64,000 nt of DNA from Planctobacterium marinum (GCF_036322805.1 NZ_AP027272.1:3038001-3102000); one strand, 5' to 3'; positions 16,756 to 31,897 are shown, counted from the first letter of the stretch. Notes: generated from the letters alone by a model not told the origin. Translations and numbers: made by a program.

Positions 16756-18138
16756 ATGGATAAAATACTGATTGTTGATGACAATCCCGCCGTGCTGGAT
16801 GCACTGTCATTAATGCTGGAGCTACACGGCTATCAACCCGTCACTGCCACCTGCCCCGCTGAAGCGATTCAGGTGGTGGACTATCAAAGTATTAGTCTGG
16901 TGATTCAGGACATGAACTTTACCGCCGACACCACCTCTGGTGAAGAAGGTGTCGCGCTGTTTTATCAATTGCGGGAACTCAATGAGCATTTGCCCATCAT
17001 TTTGATCACAGCCTGGACAGAATTGGAGCAAGCCATTGAACTGGTGAAATCCGGCGCAGCTGATTACATTGCCAAACCCTGGGATGATGCCAAGTTACTG
17101 ACCAGCATTGCCAACCTGGTGGCGCTGGGCAAAGCCAATGCACAATCTGAGCAGTTAACCAGAGTAAAACAGGCACAGGCAAGTGCCCATCAAGCCGCCG
17201 AGCACATTGGTTTGGTGTATGCCAGTGAACCCATGCAGCGCACCATCGATATGGCTTTGCAAGTGGCCCGCTCCGATGTATCCGTGCTGATCACGGGACC
17301 CAATGGCAGCGGTAAAGAAAAAATAGCAGAGCTAATTCAGGCCCAGTCACCATTAAACAACGCCCCCTTTATCAAAGTGAATGCAGGCGCGTTGCCCAAA
17401 GAACTCATAGAAGCAGAATTGTTTGGTGCTGAAGCCGGTGCCTACACGGGTGCCCAAAAAGCGCGTATTGGTCGTTTTGAGGCTGCAAACGGCGGCACGC
17501 TGTTTCTGGATGAAATCGGTAACTTACCCCTTGATGGCCAAACGAAACTATTGCGGGTACTACAAACCGGCGATTTTGAACGCCTGGGCTCGGTTACTAC
17601 GCAAAACGTTAAAGTCAGAGTGGTATCTGCCACCAACGCCGACTTGTTGCAAATGATTGCCGATGGCCAGTTCCGGGAAGATTTGTATTATCGACTCAAT
17701 GTCATTGAATTGAATATTCCACCACTGGCTGAACGCCGCGATGATATCATGCCGCTCATAAAGCACTTTTTACCTGGCCGTGATGTGAGTCTTAACGCGC
17801 AAAACCGTCTCACCAGTCACGACTGGCCGGGCAATGTGCGTGAGCTGGAAAACGCCTGCAAACGAGTGCAGGTATTAAAACCCGAAGGCATATTAGAAGC
17901 GGAAGACTTTGCACTGCAGCAAAAAGCCCAAACCATCACGCCGCCAACTGGCGCTGTCTCTGGAATTACTGGCAATGCAAGTGCAACACCGACACAAGTC
18001 AATGCTGAGCCTGATAAACAAGCATTGCTGGATGCCATGAAGGCTCATCAGGGTGTTATCGCCAGAGTGGCAAAACAGTTTGGCATGAGTCGACAAGCCC
18101 TGTATCGCCGCTTGCAAAAATTTGACATAGACTATTAA
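16756..18138 (+). CDS. NtrC-family sigma-54-dependent response regulator
   Basis: The 460-residue activator has a receiver domain (1-125) with acidic pocket D8-D9, phospho-acceptor D52 and the Lys of AKPW. An AAA+ sigma-54 interaction domain (about 155-375) has Walker A GPNGSGKE, the GAFTGA variant GAYTGA near 228 that contacts sigma-54, Walker B LFLDEIG near 250 and the R-finger region. A Fis-type HTH (VIARVAKQFGMSRQALYRRLQ) ends the protein. It probably binds the inverted repeats at 11842-11876 and activates the -24/-12 promoter of the efflux genes upstream of it. The partner kinase gene follows at 42 bp. Confidence 0.93.
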   Translation: MDKILIVDDNPAVLDALSLMLELHGYQPVTATCPAEAIQVVDYQSISLVIQDMNFTADTTSGEEGVALFYQLRELNEHLPIILITAWTELEQAIELVKSGAADYIAKPWDDAKLLTSIANLVALGKANAQSEQLTRVKQAQASAHQAAEHIGLVYASEPMQRTIDMALQVARSDVSVLITGPNGSGKEKIAELIQAQSPLNNAPFIKVNAGALPKELIEAELFGAEAGAYTGAQKARIGRFEAANGGTLFLDEIGNLPLDGQTKLLRVLQTGDFERLGSVTTQNVKVRVVSATNADLLQMIADGQFREDLYYRLNVIELNIPPLAERRDDIMPLIKHFLPGRDVSLNAQNRLTSHDWPGNVRELENACKRVQVLKPEGILEAEDFALQQKAQTITPPTGAVSGITGNASATPTQVNAEPDKQALLDAMKAHQGVIARVAKQFGMSRQALYRRLQKFDIDY

Positions 18139-18180
18139 TACTGCAGCAAATCACTGGATACCGGAACCCGAAAATACAGC

Positions 18181-19473
18181 ATGAACCTTCAACTAAAACT
18201 GCAAAAAGTGGTGCTGTGCTGCACGCTATTTGCCTGTATCCCTACCTTCTATTTACTGGACACCAGCGTCAGCAATAAATTGTTGCTACTGGCGGCCATC
18301 GTATTTGCCTGCTGGCAACTTAGCGGCTATGCACTGAAGCGCTTTAACCTCGGCATGGCGGGCCTTGAAACCGGCTTACTGAACTTTCTGGACGGTGAGT
18401 ATGCTTCACTGCTGTCTTATGATGATAATGATGAATTAGGACACCTTAGCCGTCTATACAACCAAACCGCGGAAAAACTGCGGGCGGAAAAGCACTGGAT
18501 TTATCAGCGAGAACTGATGCTGGACAAGGTGCTGCAAAACTCACCTGAAGTCTTAGTGCTTATCAATGATCGTAATCAAGTGGTATTCAGCAATTGGGCG
18601 GCTCGCCACTTTTTCCACATTAACAGCACCAAGCTTGAGGGGTTGCTGTTATCTGAATTACTGGAAAATGCTCCACAAGGCGTCAGCAATGTGATTGAAG
18701 CGGCGCAAGAAGGCCTGTTCAGCATCAGCCACGACAACGATGAACAACAAACCTGGCACCTGGCCACAGGACAGTTTTTGTTAAATAACCAGCAGCATCA
18801 GCTGTATATACTAAAACAAATGACTCGGGAATTAAGTCGTCAGGAAGTGGCAGTGTGGAAGAAGGTGATCCGCATTATCAGTCACGAATTAAATAATTCT
18901 TTAGGCCCCATTTCTTCGATGCTTAACAGTGGCAAGCTGCTCACAGAACAGGTACAAGACAACCGCCTTAATCGGGTATTTAACACCATTGAAGAACGCA
19001 TCCAACACCTGGTAACCTTCGTTCAAGGCTATGGCAAGTTCGCCAAGTTGCCCTCCCCCAAACTGAGCAAAATCCACTTCAATGAATTAGCAGCGCAGTT
19101 AGCGGAACAGTGGGCGTTCAATTACGACAAGCAACAAGACATCCAGTTTAATGCTGACCCTATTCAGCTGGAACAGTTGCTCATAAACCTGTTGAAAAAC
19201 GCCCATGAATCTGGCTCTGATAAAGACGAAGTAAACCTGACTATTCGCGCCTTCAATAACAACATCATCATCGAAGTACTGGATCGCGGTAAAGGTATGT
19301 CAGATTCAGTACTATCCCAGGCCTTAATCCCCTTCTACTCCACCAAAAACAGTGGCAGCGGTCTAGGCCTGGCCCTGTGCCGTGAAATCGCCGAAGCACA
19401 TCATGGTCACATCGCCTTGCAAAACCGCAAAGACGGTGGCTTGTGTGTGCGAGTGAGTTTACCCGGCGTCTAA
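18181..19473 (+). CDS. Sensor histidine kinase with minimal periplasmic loop
   Basis: The 430-residue kinase has two closely spaced transmembrane helices (about 9-27 and 31-50) separated by only a few residues, so it lacks an extracytoplasmic sensor domain. A HAMP-like and PAS region (about 60-210) follows. The H-box is ISHELNNSLGPISSML with H235, the N-box LLKNAHESG, and the ATP lid includes GKGM and GSGLGLALCREIAEAHHG. This layout resembles intramembrane-sensing kinases that detect the state of a neighbouring FtsX-type transporter (Bce model). That role is inferred. It should phosphorylate the response regulator encoded just upstream. Confidence 0.9.
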   Translation: MNLQLKLQKVVLCCTLFACIPTFYLLDTSVSNKLLLLAAIVFACWQLSGYALKRFNLGMAGLETGLLNFLDGEYASLLSYDDNDELGHLSRLYNQTAEKLRAEKHWIYQRELMLDKVLQNSPEVLVLINDRNQVVFSNWAARHFFHINSTKLEGLLLSELLENAPQGVSNVIEAAQEGLFSISHDNDEQQTWHLATGQFLLNNQQHQLYILKQMTRELSRQEVAVWKKVIRIISHELNNSLGPISSMLNSGKLLTEQVQDNRLNRVFNTIEERIQHLVTFVQGYGKFAKLPSPKLSKIHFNELAAQLAEQWAFNYDKQQDIQFNADPIQLEQLLINLLKNAHESGSDKDEVNLTIRAFNNNIIIEVLDRGKGMSDSVLSQALIPFYSTKNSGSGLGLALCREIAEAHHGHIALQNRKDGGLCVRVSLPGV

Positions 19474-19499
19474 AACCAGGGCTATTTAGCCCTGGTTAC
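19472..19499. terminator. Bidirectional CCAGGGC terminator
   Basis: CCAGGGCTATTTAGCCCTGG (19476-19495) flanked by AAAA and TTA sits between the convergent kinase and benE-like genes. The stop codon of the latter (19486-19488) lies in its loop, so it can serve both transcripts. Confidence 0.8.
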
Positions 19500-20646
19500 G
19501 CTTGCAGGTGAACCACAAGTGTCCGCCGCCAATCAACAATCCCCAGATCACCGAACTCAAACCCAAAAACTGCATACCTGACAATACAATCAAAAAAGTC
19601 AGTAACGCCGATTCGCGGCTGTTGGCGTCACTAAACGCGGAGTGCAAACACGTCACCAAGGTGCCTAACAAGGCAAAACCCGCCAGCATTTTAATGATCT
19701 CTATCGGCATAGCTGAAAACAGCCCCACCACAGCGGTGGCAAAAACACCTGCCAAACAATAGAATCCCCCAGCCCACAATGCGGCTTTGTATCGTTGCTT
19801 CGGATCGCTATCCACCTCAGGCGTCATACAAATTGCTGCGGTGATAGCGGCGAGGTTTAAGCTAAACCCACCTAGCGGAGCCATTACTGCATTAACCAGT
19901 CCAGTCCCCTGTAGCACGGGCTTTACCGGTACAGTATAACCATGGGTTTTCAGCACAGTAATGCCAGGCAAATTTTGCGACAACATGGTAACCAAATATA
20001 AAGGAATGGCTAAGTTGAGCACAGCCATGATATCCAGCTGTGGGGTCACCCAAACCGGTTTTGCAATTGAAAAATCCAGTTGGGAAAATGCCAGGTCGCT
20101 TTGATACACCATCAGCAATATCGCAACCACTAAAAGCAACGCCATGGCGTATTTTGGTATAAAATGTTTGGCCAACAAGAATGTCAAAAACATCAAGGCA
20201 AACGCAATTGGCATGGTGCCCACCACAGTGAAACTGCCAAGACAAAAAGGCAGTAGTATCGCGCCCAACATTGCGGTGCCTAATACTGGCGGTATATTCT
20301 CAATAGCGCGACTCAATGGTTTTATCATTCCGGTTGCAAAAATCAGTAAGCCATTCACCATAAATGCTCCCACAACAAGTGCCATGTCGTACTGAAAACT
20401 CATTCCAGCCAGTAGCACAGCACCAGGTGTAGACCAGGCGGTCACTATCGGTGTTTTATAAAACCAGGAAAAACCAATAGAAGAGAAGCCCATCGCCAGC
20501 CCCAGTGCCAACAACCAGCTTTGGGTTTGAGCGGCGTTTGCTCCCATTGCATTAGCCGCCTGAATCACTATCGCAATGGCACTGGTGTAACCCACCAGCA
20601 CTACGGTAAAGCCCGCCGAAATATGACTGACATTGAATTTGCTCAC
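19486..20646 (-). CDS. BenE-family transporter (YdcO-like)
   Basis: This 386-residue inner-membrane protein has about 11-12 hydrophobic segments. HISAGFTVVLVGYTSA, the TAWSTPGAVLL motif and the LAAITAAICM segment match the BenE benzoate/proton symporter family and E. coli YdcO. The start is GTG 20646 with a strong GGGGGA at spacing six; an ATG just upstream is out of frame and stops at once. The divergent XRE-cupin gene reproduces the E. coli ydcO/sutR pair, so regulation by that protein is likely. True substrate unproven; the sutR link hints at sulfur-compound transport. Confidence 0.88.
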   Translation of the reverse strand: MSKFNVSHISAGFTVVLVGYTSAIAIVIQAANAMGANAAQTQSWLLALGLAMGFSSIGFSWFYKTPIVTAWSTPGAVLLAGMSFQYDMALVVGAFMVNGLLIFATGMIKPLSRAIENIPPVLGTAMLGAILLPFCLGSFTVVGTMPIAFALMFLTFLLAKHFIPKYAMALLLVVAILLMVYQSDLAFSQLDFSIAKPVWVTPQLDIMAVLNLAIPLYLVTMLSQNLPGITVLKTHGYTVPVKPVLQGTGLVNAVMAPLGGFSLNLAAITAAICMTPEVDSDPKQRYKAALWAGGFYCLAGVFATAVVGLFSAMPIEIIKMLAGFALLGTLVTCLHSAFSDANSRESALLTFLIVLSGMQFLGLSSVIWGLLIGGGHLWFTCKRNQG

Positions 20647-20732
20647 GGCATTTCCCCCTATTTGGCTATGAATAATCTGCAGGCGGATAGTGTGCGAATG
20701 CAGAGTAACCTGCTAAACTCTGGACGTTATAA

Positions 20733-20772
20733 CGCACAAAACAACCATAACATTGTGCGCTATAACGCACAA
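20733..20772. promoter_or_regulatory. CGCACAA half-sites, probable XRE-cupin operator
   Basis: The inverted repeat TTGTGCG-CTATAA-CGCACAA occupies 20753-20772. A third direct half-site TATAACGCACAA ends at 20739. All lie between the divergent benE-like and sutR-like genes, close to the regulator start, as expected for autoregulation. Confidence 0.75.
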
Positions 20773-20809
20773 TCAATAATTATCAGTAAAAACTCGAGTA
20801 CACCTATCA

Positions 20810-21349
20810 ATGGATCACACTGAATTCGTCACCGAAATTGCGCAACACTTGAAAACCATTCGCAAAAACAAAGGATTAAGTCTGGATGCCACTGCCAAAC
20901 TTACCGGGGTATCAAAGGCGATGCTGGGCCAGATTGAACGCCAGGAGTCCAGCCCTACCATTGCGACATTGTGGAAAATTGCCAGCGGCCTGGAAGTGTC
21001 ATTTTCGGCGTTTTTTGGCAACGCCCCGGCATTGCGCAGTAGCGAACAATCCTTTCCAGAGGATGGCAACATGCAGGTAAAAACGCTGTTTCCATTTCAA
21101 GCCGACACCCGGCTGGAAATGTTCGAAATCACATTAATAGATCATCATGAGCAGCTATCTTCGGCCCACAGTGTTGGTGTTATCGAGCACATTCATGTTT
21201 TACAAGGTCAACTGGCATTGTTTTTCGATGATCAGTGGCAAGTGTTTAACGCAGGGGAAAGCGTACGTTTTTACAGCGACCAACCCCATGGCTACAGGGC
21301 CATTTCCGCGCAGTGCATTTTCCAGGATGTTATCCGTTATCCGGGTTAA
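20810..21349 (+). CDS. XRE-cupin transcriptional regulator (SutR/YdcN-like)
   Basis: The 179-residue regulator has an N-terminal Cro/C1 HTH (residues 9-64: LKTIRKNKGLSLDATAKLTGV, LGQIERQESSPTIATLWKIA) and a C-terminal cupin barrel (about 100-178; IEHIHVLQGQLALF, GESVRFYSDQPHGY). Domain order, length and the divergent transporter match E. coli SutR (178 aa) and YdcO. It probably binds a small sulfur-related ligand in the cupin pocket and controls its own gene and the transporter through the CGCACAA repeats. Confidence 0.88.
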   Translation: MDHTEFVTEIAQHLKTIRKNKGLSLDATAKLTGVSKAMLGQIERQESSPTIATLWKIASGLEVSFSAFFGNAPALRSSEQSFPEDGNMQVKTLFPFQADTRLEMFEITLIDHHEQLSSAHSVGVIEHIHVLQGQLALFFDDQWQVFNAGESVRFYSDQPHGYRAISAQCIFQDVIRYPG

Positions 21350-21564
21350 ACATTACCCTTTCGTTAAATATCCCGGTAACTTTATTATCATCAAAATCAT
21401 GCAGTTATCACCGTATATAGCTATTCTTGGGTAATATTTCTTTACGCATTGTAAACTAAATGTTAATTCTTTAATAAGGCTGGTGACAAATTCAGCATTG
21501 AGCACGGAAAGTGAAATCAGGACAGAGGAACATCGATAAGCAAGTTCCTTTTTCTTTGTTATGG

Positions 21565-21584
21565 AATGACAACGCTGTCATATC
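21565..21584. promoter_or_regulatory. LacI-type operator in the leader of chitinase 1
   Basis: AATGACAACGCTGTCATATC contains ATGACA-ACGC-TGTCAT, a near-perfect palindrome with the central CG step typical of LacI-family operators. It lies 43-63 bp upstream of the chosen ATG. The GlcNAc-responsive NagR of Alteromonadales is a LacI-family candidate. The identical 20 bases recur at 22333-22352. Confidence 0.65.
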
Positions 21585-21627
21585 TGCATCGTTTTTTACT
21601 AACGGGATAACAACAGAGGAACCGAGA

Positions 21628-27875
<6,248 letters not shown>

Positions 27876-27910
27876 TTCACAGTTAACTCTGAATTAAAAG
27901 GCTAAAAATA

Positions 27911-27936
27911 AAAAGGCGAACCAATAGTTCGCCTTA
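27911..27936 (-). terminator. Terminator between chitinase 2 and the DUF3718 gene
   Basis: AAGGCGAAC-CAATA-GTTCGCCTT (27913-27935) forms a 9-bp stem. On the minus strand it runs into TTTTATTTTT, giving an efficient terminator for the DUF3718 gene; on the plus strand the tail is weaker but may also stop chitinase transcription. Confidence 0.85.
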
Positions 27937-27955
27937 TACATTTTCTAATGAAATA

Positions 27956-28381
27956 TTATATCAAAAGTATAACTTGGCTTTGGAATTCTTTGTTGAAACG
28001 CTTAGCGAATTTATTCAACTCAACACCGTTACATTTGATGTTGTTCAGGCTGATAGACAAACGGCTTTTAGCAGCAACAAATGCTTCGTTTGAAGTAGCA
28101 GCAGCGATGCACAACTCAGACTCTGGTGCATTATCTACATTTTCGAAAGCAATAGTTTTGGCCACTTCTTTCGCTTCTTTGTTGTACTTAGCAACAAACT
28201 CGTTGATAGGCATACCATTACAAGAAACCTTGGCATCACGACCTTTCACAGTTTCGCCAGTTTGTACGGCAACGATACACTTCTGGCTGAACTCAGAACC
28301 GTCAACGTTAACGAATTCAAAAGCAGTAGCAGTGTGAGAAACAGAAGCAACAACAACAGCAGCGAACAAAGACTTAAACAT
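27956..28381 (-). CDS. Exported DUF3718-type protein with internal duplication
   Basis: This 141-residue protein has a signal peptide (MFKSLFAAVVVASVSHTATA) and two halves that repeat each other: FVNVDGSEFSQKCIVAV...CNGMPINEFVAKYNKE and FENVDNAPESELCIAAA...CNGVELNKFAKRFNKE. Each half has two cysteines that could form a disulfide. This two-repeat, four-Cys exported layout fits DUF3718, common in Alteromonadales and Vibrionales, function unknown. AAGAGG precedes the ATG, so it is probably well translated. Family assignment is from memory of the motif. Confidence 0.7.
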   Translation of the reverse strand: MFKSLFAAVVVASVSHTATAFEFVNVDGSEFSQKCIVAVQTGETVKGRDAKVSCNGMPINEFVAKYNKEAKEVAKTIAFENVDNAPESELCIAAATSNEAFVAAKSRLSISLNNIKCNGVELNKFAKRFNKEFQSQVILLI

Positions 28382-28658
28382 AACAACCTCTTAAAACATT
28401 AAAATGGGTACAGAACAAAAAACGCGCACATCTTAATCTTTCGAGGCAGGAAAACAATTGAGAAAAATTGCATCAATTTCATTAGATATTTTAATGTGTA
28501 AATGGATTATTAATGAAAAATAAAGAAGATAAACAAATACCAATGCAAAACCTGCCTTTTCGCCACTTTGACTGTAATAATTCTGTAATGCTGTAAGTTA
28601 CTTTACATCTCGGGATGGGTGATCAGATGAGTGATATCAGAAAAAACATCTTTTTCCA

Positions 28659-29399
28659 TCAAAGATTGTAATAATTACCCAATATCGATTGCAGTTGTTG
28701 TGATTGTTTAAGACTTAAAATAGCAGAGTTTAGCGCTTCCAAAGCCGCGGTTTTGTGTGGCTCAATGCGGCATTCAAAGCCATCAAAGGTGCTGAAAATA
28801 GCGTTGCCGGAAGAATAGTTGATACCCTCCAGCTCTTCGGCTGTCAATGAAAAACGCAGATCAGGCAGATAATCCAGATACGCATCTGCGCGCCCTTTCT
28901 TTAACATTTCCATACCTGAATGGGGTGTTAACACCGGCGTGAAATCCGCTTCAAAGGGATTATCATTAATTAAATTACTAAACAGATAACCTTGCGGATA
29001 AACCACGGTTTTACGGCGCACCTGCTCAAGCGAAGTGTAAGTAGTATCACCATAAGAGAATAAATGCACCGAAACGCGGTTAACGGGTTCTAAAAAACGG
29101 GTTTCTATTTCGCCTCGATAAACTCCTTTGGCAATTGGGAAAATACAATCAATTTTGCCGTGATCCAGCAAAAAGTTAGAACGGCCACTAGGATAAAACT
29201 GCGCATCAAACTGCAAACCAAATTGCTCTGTTAACACGCTCAACAGGCGGTTATAGGGGGCCTGCTCATCAGCAACATCCATTACCCCTTCAATATGGGT
29301 CAAAGATAGCTTCAAAGGCGGATGCTTATCCGCACTACTGTTGTCTGCCGCCTGTGTACTTTTTAAATAAAAACACACAAGAAGAAAAAGTAATCGCAA
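28659..29399 (-). CDS. Periplasmic solute-binding protein, SBP_bac_3-like
   Basis: The 246-residue protein starts at TTG 29399, with GGAGAG six bases upstream. A signal peptide (LLFLLVCFYLKSTQA) is followed by a type II periplasmic binding fold: PYNRLLSVLTEQFGLQFDAQFYPSGRSN, DCIFPIAKG and GMEMLKKGRADAYLDY are characteristic of the amino-acid-binding-protein-like family. No permease is adjacent. Such orphans in Alteromonadales are widespread and may feed sensor proteins. Ligand unknown. Confidence 0.75.
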   Translation of the reverse strand: MRLLFLLVCFYLKSTQAADNSSADKHPPLKLSLTHIEGVMDVADEQAPYNRLLSVLTEQFGLQFDAQFYPSGRSNFLLDHGKIDCIFPIAKGVYRGEIETRFLEPVNRVSVHLFSYGDTTYTSLEQVRRKTVVYPQGYLFSNLINDNPFEADFTPVLTPHSGMEMLKKGRADAYLDYLPDLRFSLTAEELEGINYSSGNAIFSTFDGFECRIEPHKTAALEALNSAILSLKQSQQLQSILGNYYNL

Positions 29400-29648
29400 C
29401 CTGCTCTCTCCATTTGTGGCTGGAATTAAAAATCTATTTTTAAAAGATAGTTCGCTGTATCTGGTTTCCTGCTAAAGCCAATGTATAACAGCATAGACAA
29501 AGTATAGCTTTAAACGTAAGAGCAGTGTGAATGGACCAGCTGTACAACTCAAAATGAGCTATTTGAACCCATATTAAACATAAATTATTTTACGTTTATC
29601 ATAAAATACAATTTGACTAACATAAAATATGTCGCTATTTTTACCAGC

Positions 29649-29861
29649 ATGAACATACGTATAAATCTCGATATTGAATTGGCCAGAAAAAAGATGTCGC
29701 TCACAGAACTCTCTGAGCGCATTGGTATTTCCATGACCAATTTATCTTTATTAAAAAACGGAAAAGTCAAAGCCATTCGCTTTAGTACCTTGGAAGCCAT
29801 CTGCGAAGCACTGGAGTGTCAACCGGGGGATATTCTGGTGTACGAGAAACGTAATAAGTAA
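29649..29861 (+). CDS. Small XRE/Cro-C1 regulator (YozG-like)
   Basis: The 70-residue protein from ATG 29649 is essentially one helix-turn-helix domain: LARKKMSLTELSERIGISMTNLSLLKNGKVKAIRFSTL with the closing ALECQPGDILVY. This type is usually encoded next to a small membrane protein (DUF2975-like), and here a membrane protein gene follows at once. The frame extends upstream to about 29613, but that part adds no recognisable sequence. It is the first gene of a three-gene operon. Confidence 0.85.
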   Translation: MNIRINLDIELARKKMSLTELSERIGISMTNLSLLKNGKVKAIRFSTLEAICEALECQPGDILVYEKRNK

Positions 29862-29887
29862 TGGCAATAACCATATCAGGAGGCTTC

Positions 29888-30499
29888 ATGGAGCAACGTG
29901 AACAAATGACAACAGGGATAGCGGCTATCGCTCTAGCAGCACTATTTCCCGTTTATTGGATCTTTAGCTTATCTGACGCAATGGGAGATTTTGAGGCGTC
30001 GATTCGGGCCAACCTGACAGTATTAAACTTCAACGATCTGTTGTTTTTAGTGCTGGGGATATTGGAAATCTACGTTTACCTGAGTTTGCGCAAAACCTTG
30101 AAAGATTACATGGGTACCACAGCGGCTCAGCTATTATTACTCCTGATGTGCATCGCGGTAATAGCCTTTCATAGCACCCTGATATTTGATCTGTTCCTTG
30201 CCATGGCTCAGGCCCCATCTGCAGAAACCATAGATAACCTCAATAACATCGCCATCGCAATTTCCATCGGCGGGCTGATCATCTATAGCATTCTGGGTCT
30301 GGTGTTTGCCATCTTATTAATGTTAAAGGCCAAAGAGCTCTCATCCCTTATCAAAGTATTCAGCGTACTATTACTCATCAGCTGCGCATTGCAACTTACC
30401 GTAGTGTTTTCTTTTGTCAGCCTGTTGTTGTTCCCGGCCGCCATGCTGGTGCTGGCCATTTACTATTTTAAAAGCCCCACCAGTGTCGAGGTGGTCTAA
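29888..30499 (+). CDS. Multipass membrane protein paired with XRE regulator
   Basis: The product (203 aa from ATG 29888) has four or five transmembrane segments. AGGAGG at 29878-29883 supports ATG 29888 over an in-frame ATG at 29861 that overlaps the regulator stop. The arrangement, small XRE regulator plus small polytopic protein, resembles DUF2975 modules in which the membrane protein may sequester or modulate the regulator. Family membership is uncertain. Its stop abuts the next start codon. Confidence 0.65.
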   Translation: MEQREQMTTGIAAIALAALFPVYWIFSLSDAMGDFEASIRANLTVLNFNDLLFLVLGILEIYVYLSLRKTLKDYMGTTAAQLLLLLMCIAVIAFHSTLIFDLFLAMAQAPSAETIDNLNNIAIAISIGGLIIYSILGLVFAILLMLKAKELSSLIKVFSVLLLISCALQLTVVFSFVSLLLFPAAMLVLAIYYFKSPTSVEVV

Positions 30500-31753
30500 A
30501 TGAAAATCTTGTTCAAACGCATTTTATTGTTGTTGTCTCTGCTATTACTGTGGAGTGTTGTAGCCCTATATGGTGGATTAAGCGGATGGTGGTTAAAACC
30601 GCTGGCCCACAAAGATGATGTGAATGGCTTTACCAGCGCCATAGAGCGAAAACTGGCTACTGAAGTTAGGGGCAATGTGGCATTGGTACTGATTGAGTCC
30701 GGTGAGGTGGTTTATGAAAACTACAATCACTCTCTGGATGAGATAAACCGCGAAACCCTGTTTCCTGTCGCCTCCATGAGTAAGTTCTTCACGGCGCTGG
30801 GCGTGTTGGAATTCACTGAAAAGTACCAGGCATCACTTGACCAACCCGTTGCGGAATTAATCAACGGCTGGCAGTTACCAGAATCCCCATTTGATCACAG
30901 CAAAGTTACCTTAAGCGCCCTGCTATCTCACACGGCTGGCTTAACCGACAGTTTAGGCTTTGCGGATTATCAAAATGCAGAAGATGTGCCCAACCTCATT
31001 GACTCACTCAATGCCCCGCAAGCCATTGATGGCGTTAGAGCCATAACAGTGGGTTTTGAGCCCGGCAGCGAATGGGCTTATTCCGGTGGTGGCTATTTGA
31101 TTACTGAGTTGGTAGTTGAAGAACAAACCGATATGGCATTTGAGAGCTGGATGCAACAATCGGTATTCGCTCCCACCGGCATGAGCCGCGCCACTTACGA
31201 CCCTATTAGCACGCTGGATAACCATTCAAAGTCTTATGATAAAGTTGGCACTGCGGCACCGCTTTATTACTATGCCTCCCCGGCTGCCACGGGTTTATCC
31301 TTGTCGGCACACGACCTGGTGCAATTGCTAAGTTCGGATTTAATAAGCCGCCATAGCCAGGCTCTCACCCAACCAATTGGCAACAAACTGGGCGCGCCCA
31401 TTTGGGGCTTAGGAGCCATGTTGTATGCCCCATTGGATGATGCACAAGGGCAATCAAACAAAGGCCAGTTTATCTTCGGCCACGACGGTTCTAACGAACC
31501 CGCCATCAACAGCACACTGCGCATCAATCCAAGCAGCGGCGATGCCCTGATTGTACTCAGCACTGGAGGAGACTTTTTGGCCAGCCAAATTGGTTACGAA
31601 TGGGTATTGTGGCAATCCGGCTACCCCGACTTTTTACATTTTGAACGAGCCATCGCCAGCGCCTGGCAACCCATGTTCTCAGGTTTTGTGGTGATTGTGA
31701 TGTTGCTTATGGCGAGGTTGATTTTTGCGAAGCGTAAACAAAAGCGTCACTAA
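30500..31753 (+). CDS. Serine hydrolase of the beta-lactamase (class C/AmpC-like) family
   Basis: This 417-residue protein is anchored by an N-terminal helix (LLLLSLLLLWSVVALYGG) and probably also a C-terminal helix (VIVMLLMARLIFA). The periplasmic domain has the SxxK nucleophile motif SMSK (S92, K95), LLSHTAGL, the YSG form of the YxN motif near 194, and GHDG in place of KTG. These mark the beta-lactamase-related esterase/DD-peptidase family rather than a true resistance enzyme. It is the last gene of the operon with the XRE regulator and membrane protein, with no spacer from the preceding stop. Confidence 0.88.
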   Translation: MKILFKRILLLLSLLLLWSVVALYGGLSGWWLKPLAHKDDVNGFTSAIERKLATEVRGNVALVLIESGEVVYENYNHSLDEINRETLFPVASMSKFFTALGVLEFTEKYQASLDQPVAELINGWQLPESPFDHSKVTLSALLSHTAGLTDSLGFADYQNAEDVPNLIDSLNAPQAIDGVRAITVGFEPGSEWAYSGGGYLITELVVEEQTDMAFESWMQQSVFAPTGMSRATYDPISTLDNHSKSYDKVGTAAPLYYYASPAATGLSLSAHDLVQLLSSDLISRHSQALTQPIGNKLGAPIWGLGAMLYAPLDDAQGQSNKGQFIFGHDGSNEPAINSTLRINPSSGDALIVLSTGGDFLASQIGYEWVLWQSGYPDFLHFERAIASAWQPMFSGFVVIVMLLMARLIFAKRKQKRH

Positions 31754-31897
31754 TGATTCTACACTGAGCAGGGTGCACTAGTACCCTGCCCCAGCGACCT
31801 GTTCACTAGCCTCTATTTAAATGCTTGCACTTGCTACAGTTCTGTAACTACACTCCATAAAGGTCAATATAATTACCCTTATGGACAAATCAGTTAA

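Noticed and set aside
21511-21627. N-terminal extension of chitinase 1
   Set aside because: It would hide the signal peptide and place the leader operator in coding sequence; ATG 21628 has AGAGGA and a good signal peptide.
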